Position numbers and translations under genes: made by a program. From assembly GCF_043555935.1 (NCBI RefSeq), contig NZ_JBIGIB010000003.1, forward strand, positions 310,001-374,000: a stretch of 64,000 nt of DNA, written 5' to 3'. Below, piece by piece: positions 60,253 to 64,000 of this stretch. The DNA is from Pelomonas baiyunensis (GTDB lineage Bacteria; Pseudomonadota; Gammaproteobacteria; Burkholderiales; Burkholderiaceae_C). Numbering within the stretch: position 1 is the first letter of the stretch; each line of letters opens with the position of its first letter. The notes under the pieces were generated by a model that searched no databases, was not told the DNA's origin, and was given only the letters and a program-made list of their open reading frames with translations.

Positions 60253-63045
60253 ATGAAATCTCGCCGCGCCCTCGCCCTGATCACGGTTGCCCTGCTGGCC
60301 GCCTGCAGCCAACGTTCCGAGCAAGACCTGCTCACCAGCGCCCAGAAGCGCCTGGAGCAGAAGGATGTGAATGGCGCGGTGATCGAGCTCAAGAACCTGC
60401 TGCAGCAAACCCCGGACAGCGCCAAGGCGCGCCAGATGCTGGGCAAGGCGCTGCTGGACAGCGGCGACATGGCGGGCGCGGAAATCGAACTGCGCCGCGC
60501 CTGGGAGCTGGGCGCGCCGCGCGATGAACTGGCCCCGATGCTGGCGCAGTCGCTGCTGCAGTCGGGCCAGGCCCGCAAGGTCATCGGCGAGTTCGGCGAC
60601 CAAAGCCTGGCCGACCCCACCGCCATGGCCAGCCTGCAGCGCTCGCTGGCGCTGGCCTACCTGAGCCAAGGCAATGCCGCCCAGGCCAAGGGCGCCGCCG
60701 CCCGCGCGCTGCAGTTGCAGCCCGACGCCGAAGACTCCGTGGTGGTGGACGCCCGCGTGAAGCTGGCCGGCGGCGCCGCAGACGACGCCCTCGCCGCGCT
60801 CGACCGCTTCCTGCAGAAGGAACCCAAGTCGGCCAAGGCCGCGCTGCTGAAGGCTGAAGTGCTGATCAGCCGCCGCAAGGTCGACGAGGCCGAGCCGCTG
60901 CTGCGCCAGGTGCTGGCGCTGGAGCCGCAAAGCTTTGACGCGCGTGGCCTGCTGCTGCGCCTGGCCCTGGCCGAGAAGAAGGTGGACGTGGCCGCCAAGC
61001 TGGTGGAAGAGATGCCGGCCGACGTCGCCAAGAAGCCGCAGGGCCGCTACCTGCAGGCCCAGGTGGCCCTGGCCAAGGGCGACGCCGCCAAGGCCCGAGA
61101 GCTGGCGCTGCCGCTGCTCAAGGCCATGCCCAACTTCCTGCCGCTGCTGCGCTTGGCCTCGGGCGCGCACCAGCAGCTGGGCGAGCTGGCCGACGCCGAA
61201 AACCTGCTCAACCAGGCCGTGAAGCTGGCCCCGGACGATCTGGCACTGCGCCGCCAGTACGCCGGCCTGCAGTTGCAGCGCCGCGAAGCCGCCAAGGCGC
61301 TGGACACCCTGCGCCCGGTGCTGGAGGCCGCCAAGGGCGATGCCGAAACCCACCTGCTGGCCGGCAAGGCGCACCTGGTGCTGGGCAATTTCGAGGCGGC
61401 CGACCAGGCCTTCGCCACCGCCGCCAAGCTGCGCCCCGAGGACAGCAAGGCGGGTGCCGCGCTGGCGCTGTCGGCCATCGCGCGTGACGCCATGGCCCCC
61501 AGCGGCGCCAACCGCGCCAAGGCCGATGCCGCCGTCCAGCAGCTGCGCGACCTGGCCGCCAAAGACACGGCCGGCACCTACGACCTGATGGTGGTCAACA
61601 CCCTGATGCGCCGGGGCGACCTGGCCGGAGCGGCAGCTGCCATCGACAAGCTCGCACCCAAGATGGCGGGTAGCCCGGTGCCTGACAACCTGCGCGGCCG
61701 GGTGGCCCTGGCCCGCAAGGACACCGCCGGTGCCCAGGCCGCCTTCGAGGCCGCCCTGAAGGCCGACGCCAGCTACCTGCCGGCCGCGCTCGGTCTGGTG
61801 GGCCTGGAGGTGCAGGCGGGCAAGTCTGAGGCCGGCGTGAAGCGCCTGGAGGCCTTCGTGGCCGCGCAGCCGCGTTCGGCCCAGGCCCGCCTGGCCCTGG
61901 CCGAGTTGCTGAACCAAACCCGCGCGCCGGCGGACCGCATCACCGAGGTGCTGGCCGCCGGGGTGCGCGAGGAGCCCACCGATGTGGGCCTGCGCCTGGC
62001 GCTGATCGACACCCAACTCCGCGCGGGCAATGCCGCCAAGGCCGGCCAAGCGGCCCAGGAGGCGGTGGCCGCACTGCCGCAGAACCCGGATGTGCTGGAT
62101 CGCCTGGCGCGCACCCAGCTGCTGGCCGGGGACAAGGCGCAGGCCAGCAAGACCTTCACGCAACTCACGGTGCTGGCGCCCACGCGGGCCCAGGGCTGGT
62201 TGGGCCTGGCCCAGCTGCGCGTGGGTGACGGCGATTTCGCCGGGGCCGAGCGCGACGTCAAGCGTGCGCTGGAAGCCGAGCCGGGCTCGGTGATGGCGCA
62301 GCGCCTGTCCATCCAGCTGATGCTGCGCCAAGGGCGCACCGAGCAAGGCCTGGCGGCCCTGCGCGAGCGTCAGAAGGCCAACCCGCAGGAAGCGTTCGCC
62401 TGGGTGGCCGAGGCCGATGTGGAAGCGGGCCGCCAGCGTTTCGACGCCGCGATTGCCGCGCTGCGCAAGGCCACGGCCCTGGCCGACCCGGGCGAGGCCG
62501 CGCCGCGCTTGTTTGCCGTGCTGATGGCCGCCAAGAAGCGCGATGAAGCCCTGGCGTTTGAAAGCCAGTGGACGGCCTCGCACCCGCAAGACGTGCTGTT
62601 CCAGGGCGCGGTGGCCGACACCCTGCTCACCCGTGGCGAGATGGAGCCGGCGCTGAGCCGCTATGAGGCGTTGCTCAAGCGCAGCCCAGACGCGCTGCAG
62701 GTCATCAACAACGTGGCCTGGCTGCGCAGCAAGCTGGGCAAGGGCGGCGCGGTGGAACTGGCCGAACGGGGCCTGAAGCTGGCGGCCGACTACGGCCCGC
62801 TGCGCGACACCTACGCCACCGTCCTGGCCGGTGAGAAGCAATTCCCGAAGGCACTGAGCCTGCAGCGCCAGTTGGTGGCTGACCAGCCGGACCAGCCGGC
62901 CTACCGCGTGAGCCTGGCGGAAATCCTGATCCAGTCGGGCGACAAGGCCGCGGCCCGCACCGAGTTGGAAGCGCTGGCCAAGCAGGGCAGCAAGCTGCCG
63001 CAGCAGGCGCAGGTGCAGGCACTGCTGAAGTCCATCGGCGGTTGA
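60253..63045 (+). CDS. prsT: PEP-CTERM system TPR-repeat lipoprotein PrsT
   Basis: A 930-residue lipoprotein (lipobox LLAACS) consisting almost entirely of TPR repeats, with the opening 'DLLTSAQKRLEQKDVNGAVIELKNLLQQ' (quoted in part). Length and the opening match PrsT, a protein associated with exosortase/PEP-CTERM systems and extracellular polysaccharide production. No exosortase, sensor kinase PrsK, regulator PrsR or EPS glycosyltransferase gene lies in the window, so it is a stand-alone copy here. AAGGAG lies upstream of the start. Confidence 0.88.
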   Translation: MKSRRALALITVALLAACSQRSEQDLLTSAQKRLEQKDVNGAVIELKNLLQQTPDSAKARQMLGKALLDSGDMAGAEIELRRAWELGAPRDELAPMLAQSLLQSGQARKVIGEFGDQSLADPTAMASLQRSLALAYLSQGNAAQAKGAAARALQLQPDAEDSVVVDARVKLAGGAADDALAALDRFLQKEPKSAKAALLKAEVLISRRKVDEAEPLLRQVLALEPQSFDARGLLLRLALAEKKVDVAAKLVEEMPADVAKKPQGRYLQAQVALAKGDAAKARELALPLLKAMPNFLPLLRLASGAHQQLGELADAENLLNQAVKLAPDDLALRRQYAGLQLQRREAAKALDTLRPVLEAAKGDAETHLLAGKAHLVLGNFEAADQAFATAAKLRPEDSKAGAALALSAIARDAMAPSGANRAKADAAVQQLRDLAAKDTAGTYDLMVVNTLMRRGDLAGAAAAIDKLAPKMAGSPVPDNLRGRVALARKDTAGAQAAFEAALKADASYLPAALGLVGLEVQAGKSEAGVKRLEAFVAAQPRSAQARLALAELLNQTRAPADRITEVLAAGVREEPTDVGLRLALIDTQLRAGNAAKAGQAAQEAVAALPQNPDVLDRLARTQLLAGDKAQASKTFTQLTVLAPTRAQGWLGLAQLRVGDGDFAGAERDVKRALEAEPGSVMAQRLSIQLMLRQGRTEQGLAALRERQKANPQEAFAWVAEADVEAGRQRFDAAIAALRKATALADPGEAAPRLFAVLMAAKKRDEALAFESQWTASHPQDVLFQGAVADTLLTRGEMEPALSRYEALLKRSPDALQVINNVAWLRSKLGKGGAVELAERGLKLAADYGPLRDTYATVLAGEKQFPKALSLQRQLVADQPDQPAYRVSLAEILIQSGDKAAARTELEALAKQGSKLPQQAQVQALLKSIGG

Positions 63046-63049
63046 AGCC

Positions 63050-63069
63050 GGGCCCGCCGTGGCGGGCCC
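63050..63069. terminator. Hairpin between convergent prsT and dadA
   Basis: GGGCCCGC-CGTG-GCGGGCCC is a perfect stem without a clear T-run, five bases after the prsT stop. It may terminate both genes weakly. Confidence 0.45.
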
Positions 63070-63091
63070 TCGCGCACGTGCCGGCGCGGCT

Positions 63092-64000
63092 TCAGGCCAT
63101 GCCGTAGAAGCCGAAGGCCAGGTCCGGGCGGCGCCCGGCCATCAGCTCGGCCATGGCCCGGCCGGAGCCAGCGCCATGCGTCCAGCCCAGCGTGCCGTGG
63201 CCGGCGTTCAGCCACAGGTTGCGCGCCTTGCGGCTGCGGCCGATGTACGGGATGTTGGTGGGCGTGCTGGGGCGCAGGCCGGTCCAGTAGTTCGGCTCGC
63301 TCGTGTCGGCCACGCCCGGGAAGAGTTCTTCGTAGCGCTTCACCAGCGCGGCGCAGCGCACCTGGGCGGTGGGCGAATTCAGGTTCAGGTCGAAGCCGGA
63401 CAGCTCGGCCGTGCCGGCGATGCGGATGTGGTCGCCCAGGCGCGAAATCGCGATCTTGCGCGTGTCGTCCAGCAGGCTCACCACGCTGGCGGCTTCGGGC
63501 CGCTTCAGGCGCAGGGTGGCTGAGTAGCCCTTGGCCGGGTAGATGTTCAGGCACTCGCCCAGCGGCTTGACCAGCTCCGGCGTGTACGAGCCCATGGCGG
63601 CCACGAAGGCGTCAGCCTTCAGCGTCTGGCGCACGCCGGTGCGCACCTGGGCGATCTGCACCGACTCGATGCCATCCCCCGCCCGCTGCAGGCCCAGGAT
63701 GTCGTGTTCGTACAGGAATTGCGCGCCGCGCTCGGCACAGCGCTGGGCGAGCTTTTGCGTGAAGTCCTTGGCGTCGCCGCTTTCGTCGCTGGGCGTGTAG
63801 GTGCCGCCGAACACGCGCGGGCCGAAGGTGGCCAGCGCGGGTTCCACCTTCAGCACCTCGTCACGCGACAGCACGCGCCGGTCCACGCCGTGGCGGCGCA
63901 TGATCTCGGCGCCCGCCGCGCCGTTGTCGAAGTCGGCCTGGCTGGAGAAGAAATGCAGGATGCCGCGCTCCAGGCGGTCGTATTCGATGCCGGTCTGGCT
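63092..64000 (-). CDS. dadA: D-amino acid dehydrogenase small subunit, partial (N-terminus outside the window)
   Basis: The last 302 residues of DadA, a membrane-associated FAD enzyme that oxidises D-amino acids (especially D-alanine) into 2-oxo acids. The visible part has 'IEYDRLERGILHFF', 'VGGTYTPSDESGDA'-like, 'NIYPAKGYSATL', 'NYWTGLRPSTPTNIPYIG' and 'NLWLNAGHGTLGWTHGAGSG', all strong DadA blocks. The FAD-binding N-terminus with GxGxxG is beyond base 64000. No racemase or Lrp-like regulator is in the window. Confidence 0.93.
   Translation of the reverse strand, partial: SQTGIEYDRLERGILHFFSSQADFDNGAAGAEIMRRHGVDRRVLSRDEVLKVEPALATFGPRVFGGTYTPSDESGDAKDFTQKLAQRCAERGAQFLYEHDILGLQRAGDGIESVQIAQVRTGVRQTLKADAFVAAMGSYTPELVKPLGECLNIYPAKGYSATLRLKRPEAASVVSLLDDTRKIAISRLGDHIRIAGTAELSGFDLNLNSPTAQVRCAALVKRYEELFPGVADTSEPNYWTGLRPSTPTNIPYIGRSRKARNLWLNAGHGTLGWTHGAGSGRAMAELMAGRRPDLAFGFYGMA

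Overview
The window is high-GC, densely coded DNA of a Betaproteobacterium, most likely a Burkholderiales member near the Comamonadaceae/Rubrivivax/Leptothrix group. This rests on the pyrE/xth start of the window, the proteobacterial-type gshA, the EpsC-type cysE, Bug/TctC-type and YejABEF/Dpp-type transporters, a PEP-CTERM system TPR lipoprotein (PrsT) and a LexA operator of the form CTGT-N8-ACAG. The species cannot be named from the sequence alone. No rRNA, tRNA, CRISPR array, prophage or insertion sequence was found.

Layout. 1-5251: pyrE (partial), a TonB-dependent receptor with a hairpin-rich leader, xth and a POT peptide transporter. 5252-8593: a less GC-rich stretch with stacked terminator-like hairpins, a small secreted twin-CX3C protein and a second TonB receptor. 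8594-14604: a complete RND efflux operon (adaptor, pump, outer-membrane channel) with a palindromic operator candidate but no linked regulator. 14615-17242: a lipoprotein, an HPP membrane protein and a CPA2 antiporter on the minus strand. 17407-19736: a Phd antitoxin, a PIN toxin and a flavin-dependent halogenase joined by overlapping stop/start codons behind one inverted repeat. 19720-24861: MFS transporter, DUF2789 protein, cysE, MOSC protein, a LexA-box-controlled SRAP-like gene whose catalytic residues appear lost, and udk. 24862-30015: a secreted hypothetical, an MBL hydrolase, LuxR and Crp/Fnr regulators, an M48 peptidase, a flavin reductase and an SRPBCC protein. 30023-32762: a GntR(YtrA)-ABC operon with a clear palindromic operator. 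32862-39298: PCu(A)C chaperone, an EF-hand Ala-rich protein, a hydrolase plus orphan ClpP operon, an ankyrin/GspG-like fusion, a hydrolase, a WS/DGAT acyltransferase and PspC. 39434-46853: a peptide ABC transporter with tandem binding proteins diverging from two permeases and a fused double ATPase. 46930-52093: two tandem GGDEF proteins overlapping a Bug-type binding protein. 52121-64000: SulP permease, gshA, a UPF0149 protein, an S9 peptidase, an Hsp70-like protein, prsT and dadA (partial).

Themes. Envelope and transport functions dominate: two TonB receptors, an RND pump, POT, MFS, HPP, CPA2, SulP and two ABC systems. CysE, SulP and GshA touch sulfur/cysteine/glutathione metabolism but are not one operon. 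Several units use 1- or 4-base stop/start overlaps, which makes their membership convincing. The most unusual items are the LexA-box/degenerate SRAP gene, the toxin-antitoxin-halogenase unit, the tandem GGDEF-GGDEF-Bug unit, a candidate minus-strand small RNA at about 55400-55500, and the hairpin array at 56265-56392.
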